64,000 nucleotides of DNA from Rhodamnia argentea (lineage: Eukaryota; Streptophyta; Magnoliopsida; Myrtales; Myrtaceae): assembly GCF_020921035.1 (NCBI RefSeq), contig NC_063156.1, positions 8,618,001 to 8,682,000 of the forward strand, in the 5' to 3' direction. Each line of letters starts with the position of its first letter. Within the stretch, counting starts at the first letter, position 1. The translations under genes were made by a program, and so were the position numbers. Positions 1-11,951 of the stretch are shown piece after piece. The notes beneath the pieces are model-generated. The model was not told where the DNA came from. It worked only from the letters and a program-made list of their open reading frames with translations, and searched no databases.

Positions 1-472
1 ATGGTTACTACACCTGTGGAGTTTTTACTGTAATTGTATGAGCATCTTTTAGTTTTCATAAATGGTGCTGGTGACAGATGGACTTCTACATGAGTGATAG
101 CGGTCCCTGAGCTTTAAGTCAAAAGCAAGGCGCTTGCAAAATCTTTGCCTAGAAGTATGAAAGGATGAGATATATGATTCTTTTTGCTTTTCCTTAGCAT
201 CAACAGACTTTGAAGCAGAGCCAGGGGGCGGGTGCAGGGGAGGGGAGTTACCCTTCCTGGACCCCATGTATACATCGAATGTTAATCCGGTGCAGTGAAG
301 GAGTGACCCTTTCTTAAATTGAAATGCCTATGACTCATTTATCTACACCATGAGTTGGGATAGAATTTTCCCACAGGCGGTGTAACAGAAAAAAAAAGGA
401 ACTTTCCTTTCACTTCTTTCTCTAAGCACGTCGGAGTAATACTAAGAAAGTCAATCTGGCTCCTCCATGCAG
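1..472 (+). other. Probable intron of the aromatic aldehyde synthase gene
   Basis: No frame here encodes the conserved N-terminal helix of the family (the GHxMVDFIADYY region), so the first coding exon must lie before the window. A minus-strand open frame at 49-267 with a Pro/Lys-rich start has no recognisable homology and is treated as chance. Confidence 0.55.
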
Positions 473-3400
473 CCTGGCTACTTACGTAAACTTCTTCCAG
501 ATTCTGCGCCTGACCATCCTGAATCATTGCAACAAGTTCTTGAAGGTGAGGTTCTCCTACTGCTCTTATTTATAAGATCAAGAGGGGGCATTTTTTGGAT
601 GGATTCTTTACTAACGCTTGCAGAAGTATTTGTCACTTCAAATCCCAGATTACATAATCCATAAAATTTCAAATGGGTATTTGCGGTTTATAATGTGTGT
701 AGATGCAAACGGAGAGAACATGCAACACTTGCCAACAAGAAAAGTTAGTTAAAGTGGCTGTTGATCTAAATTAAGCATCTTTCTCTGTATAATGTCATTG
801 CAGATGTACAGGCAAACATATTACCTGGGGTGACCCATTGGCAGAGTCCAAATTATTTTGCATATTATCCTTCTAACAGCAGTATTGCGGGTTTTATGGG
901 AGAGATGCTCAGCGCTGGCCTCAACATAGTTGGCTTCAGTTGGATTACTTCTCCTGCTGCAACAGAACTTGAAATTATAGTTCTGGATTGGCTCGCTAAA
1001 CTTCTCAATCTGCCTGATGACTTCCTCTCAACAGGTCAGTTTGTATGCTAACAATCTTGATGGCATTAAATGGCCCGGTTTTTATTAAATTACAAACGAC
1101 ATGAAAACAAAAATGTACTTCTCACCATTTAACCAGTCAGTAGAAGAATCTTTTTATCTCACTCATGATGATTGCTGAAGGAGAAATCAAACAAACTATT
1201 TCATCTTTTTTTTTTTCGTTGTTACGGCATGAATAGTTTTCATTTGACATGTGAAGTGTGCAATATTGTCGGAAGTTTTATGACGTGGTCTACATACAAT
1301 AACAAAAAAGACATTCCCTGCCATTCCTTATTCCAATGCGCTCAATGAGAAGCTAGAATTCCATGCCTTTTCTTTTCTCTGTGACGAGCTTACTTAGCAT
1401 GAGCGCTATAGTAAAAATATGGGTTATCAGAGAGTTATGTGAATAATCTGAATCCTGTTTGGTAATGTCTTGGGACCACTATTAAATTGAATGACATTTA
1501 CTATTTTTCTTTATAATTATTTGACTTGATGAATACATTAAAGAGTCACATATTACTTTGTGATTGTAAATGGCACTGGCAGAATTCCAGTATCTAGTGG
1601 CTTGCATTTTAATTGATGATTTCGCTTTCAGAATAAAGTGTCATCTTTTCAAGTTCTTCCAATTGATAACAATAGTAGAATGGGTCACTAACTTGTCATG
1701 CAGTACTAATGCTAAACTTTGAAAATCTTTGCATTTAAACTGTTTTGTTAATTTTTTCTAAGACAGGCGCCAAATATTTCAAAGCCTTCAGAAATCCTCT
1801 TTCCAAAAGTCCAAAAAGTACGTGCGATATTGGATAGCTTACTGTCAAGTATGATGATGCAGGACCAGGTGGTGGAGTAATACAGGGTACTGCAAGTGAA
1901 GCTGTTCTAGTAGTTCTATTGGCTGCTCGAGATAAGTTTTTAAGCAGAATAGGGAAAAGTTCCCTCAATAAGCTTGTTGTTTATTCTTCTGACCAGACAC
2001 ACTCAGCCTTGCAAAAAGCATGTCAGGTACTCTTGCATGCACTCTCTCGTATATACCTGGGGAAGTTTTGAGACCACAATTTCCACATGAAAGAAGCCAG
2101 TGGCTAGTTCACCTAGGAGGACCTAATCTTTTTAGTTCATTCACTAATTAAAGTATTTTATTTACTAATGTTTTAAGGACCTACTTCTGGTCTTCAGCTG
2201 GTATTTGATATTACAACACAGGATAGGATGCTTTAGTGCTGAAACATGAATTGGTCAAACCAGAAGAGTAGATCTGCGAGCCACATTATACTGGATTTGG
2301 TTAAATCTTTACGAGGATATCTTGTCATTGGATTTAACAGGGAGGCTGAGAATGTAGGGTTCAGTATTTATGATGGAAAGGATAATGGGTTTTTCCAAGA
2401 CTTCTGAGAGGAGTTTTGCAGAAAACTTTACTTTTTTAGTCTCTAGTATTGGTATTAAACCGTTATACTTTTCTCTCAAAAAGTACGCTCAGTTTTATCA
2501 ATTTGATGTACTGGCTTGAATTTATAGAAAGTTAAACAAGAATATTATCTATGAAAGGAAGCATTCTATGACCAAAAAAAAAGGAAGCATTCTTAAGTTT
2601 CTACTGGATAGGATGATTTTCTGCATTTCTGTAAGGAGAGCTTTATAGATTTGAGATATTCCATTTGATTCAACAAATTTATCCCTTTTTAAAGTGCTGG
2701 ATATCTGTCCTCGAATGATGCCCTCAAATATTTCACCTAAACGTTTCTCCTTCCCTCCTTATGCTTTTTAGATCTTTTATTAATCTTTCATTGGCAAATG
2801 AAACACTGTCGTTGTGAGTGCTGATGCATAAGACAGAATGCATCTTATGCCGCAGCACACACTAAGAAATGGTAGAAGATGCAAGAACGATTCTCTAGAT
2901 CATCTATTTTCCTTACAGAAGAATAGTTAGTGGACAGTCTATGAACTTGTAGTTCATTGAGCATTTTGTTTCTCATGGCAGATAGGAGGTATCTATCCTG
3001 AGAACTGCAGGGTTCTAAAAACAGATGCTTCTACCAATTACGCACTCTCTCCTGATTTACTTAATGAAGTGATTTCTCAGGACATATCCACTGGTTTAGT
3101 TCCCTTCCTTTTATGTGCTACAGTAAGTAAGAAGCTTGAGATTAGTTCTCATTTTGCTTTTGTCCTTTGGCTTCTCGATGCAGCCAGTGTACTGTGGACT
3201 GAGTTTCTATAGGGCTGGTCAAGATAGTAGAAACATAACTTGAAAAAATTGCTTTGTGTAACCTAATTAGGTCAATATTTTTAAAAAGCATGCTTTTCAT
3301 AGGCACAAATTGCTTTTATGGGCACAAATTGTATTGGGCAGGCATACACCATGTACAGTATCACCATGAATTTGCAATGGTGTTACGTGTTTGTTAATTG

Positions 3401-6400
3401 AACTATCAGTAGATGCAAAGATGAGTGTTTTAGTGTGGAAGATTTAATGGACTCTTCTTGTCCCTTGAGTAGACTTGGTCTGCTGAAGTCTTTTTGGATA
3501 AATCTTAGCTGTAAGTTTTTATAATAGTGACATGACCAAGGATAGACAAGTTCTCCACTGGGCCTTCTTTGTTAAAGAAAGTAGTGCGGTAACTGCTAGA
3601 TTTAGTATTCAAGGATGCATTTGTTATAAGTGAAAATTGTCTAAAATAAACATAATGAGCAATTATCTAAAGTTTCAAAATGTCAAATTGCCATACTAGG
3701 TTATGGTAGACTATCAGATGGACTGTTTAGAATTCATCTCAAACAGGAAAACAATTGAAAAGACGTATACATGGAGTGAGATAAATCCCTTTGAATCTCA
3801 ACATTTCTTTTAAAATGCTTCCTTTTAGTTTTTTAGTTCCTTTGCATCCAATTTTTTTTTTCTCTCTAAGATTATGATATCAAGTTTCAGACATGCTAAA
3901 GAAGCTAAGATTATCCTTTACTTCAGATCGACAGGTGGTGAATTCACAAAAGGAACAAGCTCTTTCATTTAGTCTAACTGGTTTTAGTTTCTATCCTTTA
4001 CCAAACAAAATTTCATTTTTTGATTTTGGCTAGCGAATGTTATCTAGTTGTGAATTTATTTCCTGCAAATACACTAAAATGTCCATCCAGTTGAGAATCT
4101 TCAATTCATATTCAGGTTGGTACTACTTCTTCAACAGCAGTCGATCCCTTACCTGCACTAGGAACAGTTGCTAAGGTGATGCATCTAACTTTGTATGGTT
4201 ATGTGCCTCTTATGAAGGTCTTAATTTTGGCTCAAATTGTTAAACCTGGTTTGAAATGTCTTAAGGATTTGTCCAGTACTATACCTTAAATTTATTGCTC
4301 AAAGTTGACCCCGTCATGCAACCTGTCTTCTAGTATATGATGCAATTGAGAGCTAGCTTTTCAAAAACTTCTGGGCTCCATGAACTTATGCTGTATTGGA
4401 TGGCTTCAATGGATAATTGAATCCTGTTTAGTTAGACTAATACAATTAGCTGGTTTGTGATCATGATGAGCCACTTTTGGGCGAAAAATATGCTTTTTGG
4501 ACAAACGCCATTTCTTTATCCAGCTTTTAACCTGGGATACTCTGCATCTCCTTTCTCAATTTGAGTTTTTGCCTCATAACAAAGTAAGAAATTTTCTGTT
4601 GATTGCAATTGCTTCTTTACTAAAGAATGCACCCAGGACACGATAAGGTGGTGCACTCCTTCACTCTTGTTAACCTTTAGGATACTTAACCCTCGTTAGT
4701 TGAGGTAGCCAGTATCAAATATATACTCCCAAGTTTCACCGTATTTTTGCTCTTATAATCAACTATGCATTTATCAAACATAAGTTTAGTGTTCTTGTGT
4801 AGCATGAGAGCTGAATAGATCAGGCTTTTATTGAGCAATGTTTTGATTCATTCATTGTGTGGCAAGCGCATATGTGAAGAGGAATTTTATGAATTTTTTC
4901 AGAGAAATGGAATGTGGTTCCATATTGATGCTGCATATGCTGGAAGTGCTTGTATTTGTCCTGAATATCGGCCTTTCATTGACGGTGTTGAAGAAGCTGA
5001 TTCATTCAACATGAATGCACACAAGTGGCTTCTGACAAATTTCGATTGCTCGGCACTCTGGATAAAAGTAAGCCATATATGCTTTCTTAATTCTCTTCTG
5101 TTTAAGATTGTTGCTCCTTATCCTTGTTTTCGTCATGACCCTCCAACATGTTTATATCTTCATTTACACTGCCCTATTCTGTTTTATTATTTTAAACAAA
5201 TCAGGCATGTCTGAATCCTGTACTCAAAGTGAACTTGTCATGCTCCAATTGTCTTCCCTTAAGATTCTTTGGGAGACGTCCTTTGATATTGTCCATGTTA
5301 CTGCTTTAATGCAAAATTAGATGGCACTGAACAAGTCTTTTGCATCTTGATCAGTGGCTAACCTGTGACAAGATAGAGCATGGAACTCTTTGAGAACAAT
5401 GTCGAACTTATATCCTTTTTCTTCAACTACATGTTCTACGGACTACTGAGTTTTCCACTCAAATGATCAGTCAAAATTATAAATAGTGACAGGATTGAAA
5501 TAGAGTTTTTTCTTTGTTTGTCTTTCCAGTTGGGAAGATATTTATTTATTTCTTTTTTAGCATGAGCTTTCGAGCTCCCCTGAGATTTAGAATTCGCTAT
5601 CTCATCTGTTTTCTATATGGATTTCTTTGAATAGTTTCTCATTGCAATGCAATACCACAACTGAGATTGATCTATTTTATGGGTGAACATATTCTCGAAG
5701 TTCATCGGCAACTATGGCATCTATGGAGCCACCCATTCCTTTTTTATATAGTCGTATGTGCATCATCTGAATAGATAGATCTGCCCCATTAGGGAAGGGA
5801 AAGCATTAGTAGCATCTTGCCTTCATCCCCCCTACAGATATAATCAAGCACTTTAAACTGATTGAAGTTGACATACTCTGTACGAAACTCTGCCAAAGAG
5901 AGGAAAGTTATACGAGATAATGATGGGGAGCATGCTGGTAAACATTGTTAACAAATAAGAGGCTTGTTTGTCTTGGCATGGTTCACCTCAGGAAGATGAC
6001 CGGCTGTGCTTTTATGTAGGTGGTATAATTTTGTTATAAGCATTGAGGAATAATGCAGTTGCATGTCATTTGCCTTTATCTTTTCTTTCAAATGCTTTTT
6101 GTTTTCTTTATCAGGACAGAAAGGCATTGATTCAGGCCCTTTCTACCAATCCAGAGTTCCTAAGGAACAAGGTAACCTTTCATGGTGATTGATGTGTTAC
6201 GATGTCCTTGAAGTTTCATGGAAAAGTAGATATATGATTAGTCTATCAGTCCCTCTTTTCACTATTGCGTTCTCCTTTATGCCGCAACTGTTTTCAGAAC
6301 TTTTTCCACCAACGTTAAGACACAAATGCAAAGATTCACAGCATGTGGTCTACACGTTATATCTTGGCTTATTTTTTACATTTCATTTGTCATGCAAGAA

Positions 6401-7771
6401 AGGGAAAGTGATCTTTACTCCAGAAGAAATTGCATTTTCACCATTTATACTTGGGAAAGTTTTAACGAGTAAGGTACAGATCAAGAGGTTCTGCAATCCT
6501 TCTAGAACTAATTCGATTGAATAGCTCTTAGATAGTTTTTATTCACTACATTTTCCTCGTGAGTTTTTGAAGCAACTATCATACATCTTATGAGACACTA
6601 AAGAGGTTAGGTCTTTTCTTATATCAACACTAAGACAATGGCATTCAGTGCGTTTTGCAAGTATAAATTCATTTAGTCTTGTCTTTTCCTGATTTCAGTA
6701 GAATCCACATTCCTCTGGAACTGTTGTGCTCACTACAAGATGGATAAGACGGTCCTGGGCATGTCTTATCGCTATTGTGCGGTCCATCTTTAATGCTAGT
6801 AGTGCTGCATAGAATGAATTCGAACTGGAAAATGTGGAAGCATCTTCTTTGTCCTGTTTTACAGCAGACAAGACTATCTGCAGGCGTCACAAGCAAACAT
6901 GGTTGTGGACTACAGAGACTGGCAAATTCCTCTTGGGCGCCGTTTTAGGTGGATTTTCTCGACATTTTATCAACTAGTCCTTAGTTGTGTGATGTGCCCA
7001 TGGCACTACAAGGATCGTTCACTAAATATTTTCTTAGTTTTTTGCCTACTAGTTTGTGTGTTACATTGTATCGATTTCTTTTGTCCTTCATAGATCACTG
7101 AAACTATGGATGGTTTTACGGCTTTATGGCATACAACACCTTCAGCAGTACATCAGAAACCACATTGAGCTGGCCAGACAGTTTGAAGATCTTGTCAGCC
7201 AAGACCATAGATTTGAGGTAATTGTTTGTCTGGTTAATGTTTTTCTCGTAGAGTGTGATTTACGTTCCTTGACTGATCTGATACCGGCTACGCATGTCCA
7301 AAGCCAGACCTCAATATGTGTACATATAGGCGCACAAGCAGTATTATCTCTGAGGCTTAATGTTTTACAATCATAAAATTTCAATATTACAATGTACAAG
7401 CAGGTTGTCACCCCTCGAGTATTTTCATTGGTCTGTTTCCGTCTTCTCTCTCCTGACGACGATGGAGATAAAGGGAACAAATTGAACCATGATCTATTAG
7501 ATGCAGTAAACTCAACTGGGAAAATCTTCATTTCTCACACTGTAAGTTCATCGGTTCCGTAGCACCATCATCAAAGATAAAAACGCCCTCCAGCATTTAT
7601 TTTTCCAAGTTACACATCTCACGTATCATGCGGATGCAGGTTCTCTCGGGTACATATGTCTTACGCTTCGCAGTCGGGGCTCCGTTGACAGAAGAGAGAC
7701 ATGTTAATGAAGCATGGAAGGTTCTGCAAGACGAGGCATCTAAGCTGCTGGCTAGTGTTCAAAATAACTAA
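473..7771 (+). CDS. AAS: Aromatic aldehyde synthase / aromatic-L-amino-acid decarboxylase family, 5'-partial
   Basis: Eleven exons continue in frame: 473-545, 804-1034, 1863-2026, 2982-3122, 4116-4175, 4903-5067, 6115-6171, 6884-6948, 7094-7217, 7404-7541, 7640-7771. They give 449 residues, which is the family's ~490 minus an N-terminal exon that must lie upstream. The first visible exon starts at [14 protein letters not shown], either after the atgcag acceptor or after a nearby ctaag; an in-frame stop at 443 rules out a longer exon. The PLP-binding Lys is in NMNAHKW (codon 5023-5025), and [13 protein letters not shown] and [17 protein letters not shown] are intact. Residue 29 after that Lys is Phe (NPEFLRNK, codon 6157-6159). 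In plants Tyr here marks decarboxylases, while Phe marks aldehyde synthases that turn Phe, Tyr or DOPA into aldehyde, CO2, ammonia and H2O2. The expected role is cytosolic production of phenylacetaldehyde-type volatiles. Family assignment is secure; the aldehyde synthase call is inferred from one residue. Confidence 0.93.
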
Positions 7772-8103
7772 GATGTGTTTGTGCCCATATGTAATCTCAG
7801 TATTGACTCCATTTTTGCAGAGGCCACTAGGCTTCTCTTTAACTGGGAGAAAATTCATCAGTCAATTTTCCTAGACATGATACACCCCGGTTGAGGTCCT
7901 GCAGGTGGCCAAAATTGCAAGAGAAAGAGTAGTATTTCATTGAAACAGGATCCAGGATCAGGGCATGAAGTGCATAGCTTCAAATAGTACAATCATTATC
8001 CCCATTAAGGATGTGGATTATTAGGGAAAGAAGTTATAGTTTGATTGTCCAGTCAGGTTCAATCTCTGAGTTAGGCCTCGAAAGCCGATCTTCACAACAT
8101 TTC
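7772..8103. other. 3' flank of the aldehyde synthase gene
   Basis: AT-rich sequence after the stop codon. It probably holds the 3' UTR, but no single polyadenylation signal stands out. No other gene is seen. Confidence 0.4.
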
Positions 8104-8531
8104 TTAGGCTCCGTTTGTTTCGGGAAAAGCAACTTTCAGGAATTTTTTTGGAATTTTTGACATTTGGTTCCCGGAAAATAAGCTAACTTAGGAAAACATT
8201 TTCCACAACTATTAATTTATTTATATCATCCTCTTTTAATAAAAAAAATCCTAAATAAAAATTTATTAAAAATTTTGATTTTTTAAAAAAGAAAAAGATT
8301 TTCCACATTACCAATCCTCGTGCAACATCAGCAATTTTCGACCAAAAGACAACGTAAAAAATCAAATTAGATTTTCCTTACAAACGAACAAAGATATTTT
8401 TTAATTCATTTTCAGGTTTCAACCAAACACTGTAAAAATAGTCATTTTCCTGAAAATTGATTTTCTAGAAAATATTTTTCAGAAACGACTCATTCTTCGC
8501 CAAAAAAAGCCTGGAGCCTTAGTATAGAAAA
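8104..8531. mobile_element. MITE-like element with CTCCGTTTGTTTC end
   Basis: Starts ttaggctccgtttgtttcgg and ends gcctggagccttagta, so the outer ~10 bases are inverted (taggctcc / ggagcctta). The interior is AT-rich and non-coding. The phrase cgtttgtttc at the border of a small AT-rich element is common in plant genomes. A related fragment sits at 17438-17700. Superfamily not determined. Confidence 0.55.
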
Positions 8532-9226
8532 TTCTACAATCCTAGGAAAAAGAATCATGGAAAAGAGGGACAGGCAGAAGAGACAATAAGCAAATAAATG
8601 AAATTCTATTCTCACAAAAATGAAGTAGAGATTTCTATTCCTGATGGGCTGGATTTGCCCATATCTGCATTTCCCTCTCTAGGCTCGATTAAAAAGGAAA
8701 AAAAAAATAACTCAGGCCTAGTTGGCCCGACCAAGATGAACTCTCTTTTTGTCTGGATCGAACGAACAATGGATCTCTTCCATCATATCATAGTCGAATG
8801 AGAAGGTTATGAGTCGAGTAATGCTATGGATACTAAGACAACAAGATACAATTTGCTTTCTTTCCATCAAATGAGTCGGAAGACCAAAATTTTTCCCGCG
8901 CAGAAAGTTCCTTTTTATGGCATAAGCAAAGTAAGACGGTTAAGACAATCGAATCTTTGACATGTACCGTCACTATCGTGCAACAAGCGATACTTAAACA
9001 GTTTACCTGATATAAGAATCCTTTCTTTGTTAGGGTAAAAATCACGTCTCGACGATTGCAAATTTCACAATTGTACTTCCCCAATGATTGTATTCAATTG
9101 ACGAGACAAATATGTGAAATGTGAAAGCTTTTCCTCCATTCACTCAATTTTGGGGGATGGGGGACTCTTTACTCTAGACTTGCAGTTGAATTTGGCCCTT
9201 TCTGAGATGCCATGTCGTACCTTCTT
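8532..9226. other. Intergenic, nothing recognised
   Basis: Only short chance reading frames on both strands. No repeat arm, RNA gene or coding exon could be identified. Confidence 0.4.
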
Positions 9227-9728
9227 TGTTGCCTTTCATTTGGGAGGGCATCGCTGGACAAAATTTTGTCAGTGAATGAGAGTTGTCGCATGTGGAAAAA
9301 CAAAGAACTCCCCTTGAATTTGGAAGCTTATGTTTGGTTGGTGGCATTTGCATATTGCCCCAAAATCCGTCTTCATCAAGCGTCATGTACGAAATATCAA
9401 AATTGGATGGCCCTCGAGATTGGAAAATGTACCACAGCTTACGTCGAGCAGAAATTATTTATCCACTACCATTGTGTCGTGTCCAAACTACTGTGGACAC
9501 ATTTTTGTGATTGCTAGAATCAAGCGATGGAGACTTGTCTGTAAGACAGACAAAGGCTCTGCGAAATGAAGTGTCAATAGGAGGGAACCGAAAGCAAAAC
9601 GTGGCTGATGGTGACAAGGGATATATCTAAAGCGAAAGATGAGGGGGAGATTTTCTAAAAAGTCTTGAATCTTTCGCATTTTTATCAATTTAATCATAAA
9701 CTTTCTAATTGTGTTAATTGAATCTATC
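9227..9728. repeat. Tandem duplication, copy A
   Basis: Shares near-identical sequence with 9729-10082, from ggcatcg near 9247 through gcaaaacgtggctgatgg at about 9611. It then continues into an ~90-bp arm (aaaagtcttgaatctttcgc) matched again at 11380-11455. Copy A holds ~35 bp near 9335-9365 that copy B lacks. The short reading frames here are unlike any family I know. Confidence 0.8.
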
Positions 9729-11455
9729 ACCTTCATTTGGAGAGGGCATCGGAGGACAAAATTTTGTCAGTGAACGAGAGTTGTCGCATGTGGAAAAACC
9801 AAGAACTGCCCTTGAATTTGAAAGCTTATGTTTAAATTCGTCTTCACCAAGCATCATGTATGAAATATCAAAATTGGATGGCCCTCGAAATTGGAAAATG
9901 TACCACAGCTTACATCGAGTAGAAATTATTTATCCACTGCCATTGTGTCGTGTCCAAACTACTGTGGACACATTTTTATGATTGCTAGAATCAAGCAATG
10001 GAGACTTGTCTGTAAGACAGACAAAGGCTCTGCGAAATGAAGTGTCGATAGGAGGGAACCGAAAGCAAAACATGGTTGATGGTAGGGGTGAGCGATTCCG
10101 GGTTCCACCTAGAACCTTGAACCTACCTGTTGAAATAGGTTCCTCATTTTTTGAAATTTGGAACATACCCGTCATACCTTAGAACCTGGAACTTACCATA
10201 TCACGGGTTCTAGGGTCGGTTCCAAGGTACCCGAGAACCTATTAATTTTTTTATTTTATTTTCTTTTTTCATTTTTAGTTAACCAAAATAAGAGTGAATG
10301 GTACAACATCTAAGAGAAAATAGAGGTGAGTGGTTTTAGGTTCCATACATATTACATTTAGAACCCGAAACCAATCCATTGCAACACGTTTATCATTTTT
10401 TGAAACTTGAAACCTAAAAGTTTATTTGGCTTCGGATTATACACTCAGTATCGGACGCAATAGAACATTGCGGGATCGTGCAAAAACATATACCAAGAAA
10501 AATATAAAAATTTATTTCATGATCTAGGGTCTAGGTTCCGGGTATTGGAACTTGAAACCTACCCATTCGAACAAGTTCCTCGATTTTTGAAACGTGGAAC
10601 CTACCCTACATACCTTAGAATCTGGAACCGGACCGGATTCTGCAAGTTCCGATTCCAGGTTCTTGGTTCTACCCCGGAACCATGCTCACCCCTAGTTGAT
10701 TTGGTTCGACTAGGGATAAGTATGGTCTCCATGGTAGAACCGAGAACCGGAATCGAAACCGTAGGATCCGGTCTAATTCCAGGTTCCAAGGTATGTAGGG
10801 TAGGTTTCAGGTTTCAAAAATTAAGGAACTTGTTCTATTTAGTAGGTTTCGGGTTCCACTATTTAGAACCTGGAACTGGACACTAGATCCCGAAATAAAT
10901 TTTTATATTTTTCTTGGTATGTGTTTTTGCACAATCCTGCAATGTTCTATTGCATCCGATGCTGAGTGTATAATTTGGAGCCAAACAAACTTTTAGGTTT
11001 CGGGTTTCCAAAAATGACAAACGTGTTCTAATGGATTGGTTTCATGTTCTAAATGTAATATGTACGGAACCTAAAACCACTCACCTCTACTTTCTCTTAC
11101 ATGTTGTACCGTTCACTCTTATTTTGGTTAGCTAAAAATGAAAAAAGAAAAGAAAATAAAAAAATTGATAGGTTCTCGGGTATCCTCGAACCGACCCTAG
11201 AACCTGTGATAGGGTAGGTTCCAGGTTTCAAAGTATGACGGGTAGGTTCCAGGTTCCAAAAAATGAGGAACCTGTTCCGACGGGTAGGTTCCAGGTTCTA
11301 GGTGAAACATGTAAGGAACATGGAACCGATCATCCGTAATGGTGACCAGAGATGAATCTAAAGTGAAAGATGAGGGGAAGATTTTCTAAAAAGTCTTAAA
11401 TCTATCGTATTTTTGTCAATTCAATCATAAATCTTCTAATTGTGTTGATTGAGTT
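9729..11455. repeat. Tandem duplication, copy B, interrupted by an insertion
   Basis: Matches copy A from 9729 to 10082 and again from 11339 to about 11455. Between them lies the palindromic insertion at 10083-11338. The uninterrupted sequence in copy A (gatggtgac) serves as the empty site. The insertion therefore entered after the duplication. Confidence 0.8.
10083..11338. mobile_element. 1.26-kb palindromic insertion made of two inverted ~610-bp elements
   Basis: The left half (10083-10694) starts taggggtgagcgattccggg and ends gaaccatgctcacccctag, so it has its own terminal inverted repeats. The right half (10711-11338) is a diverged inverted copy of the whole left half. For example, ttaaccaaaataagagtgaa near 10278 is mirrored near 11125. 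The centre is about 10702, with a spacer of ~16 bp. Both halves are rich in ggttcc/ggaacc words. A short flanking repeat (atgg at 10079-10082 and 11339-11342) may be the target-site duplication. No transposase is seen, so it is non-autonomous. Confidence 0.8.
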
Positions 11456-11951
11456 TAATGTTGTGGTGAGAAATCATTTTCGTGAATGCCGGATGTCCTA
11501 CGAGGCACAATCAACGCTTACGTGGTCAAATTTTAACAATATTTTAGATTATTTCTTTTCTTCTCCTTTACTTATTTAATTTTTTTATTTTTATTTTATT
11601 TTATTTTATGTTTTCCTTTTTCCCTCTACCGGCCATCACCGAGCCTCGTAGGCCATTGACAAGGCCCAATGATGGCTGACCGAGGGAAAAAAAGGAAAGA
11701 GAGAAAAGAAAAGAAAAGAAAAGATAAAAAAAAAAGAAAAATAAATAAATATACAATACAACTTTCAATACCGGTTGTGTCACGTAAGATGACCGACGTG
11801 CACATCGATTACTTCCGATCAAAATTAGTTAGATGGACTCAATTACCAAAACATGAATAGGTTTATGACTCAATTAATATAATTAAAAAATTTATGATTG
11901 AATTGACAAAAATATAATAGGCTTAGGATTTTTTTGGATAACTTTCCCATC
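11373..11951. mobile_element. Palindromic non-autonomous element
   Basis: The left arm (ggggaagattttctaaaaag, then atttttgtcaattcaatcat) is mirrored at the right end (atgattgaattgacaaaaat, then ggataactttccc). The arms are ~90 bp. The core has a small GC-rich palindrome (accggccatcaccgagcctc near 11628) and polypurine runs. The left arm was already present in the duplicated unit, as shown by its truncated copy at 9638-9727. Confidence 0.7.

Noticed and set aside
49-267. Minus-strand 72-aa frame beginning MGSRKGNSPPLHPPP
   Set aside because: Plausible-looking start but no homology, no splice continuation that I could find, and it lies in the presumed intron of a gene on the other strand.
4831-5214. 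127-aa frame starting [13 protein letters not shown]
   Set aside because: Only 4903-5067 is exon; the ends of the frame are intron read-through on both sides of an aldehyde synthase exon.
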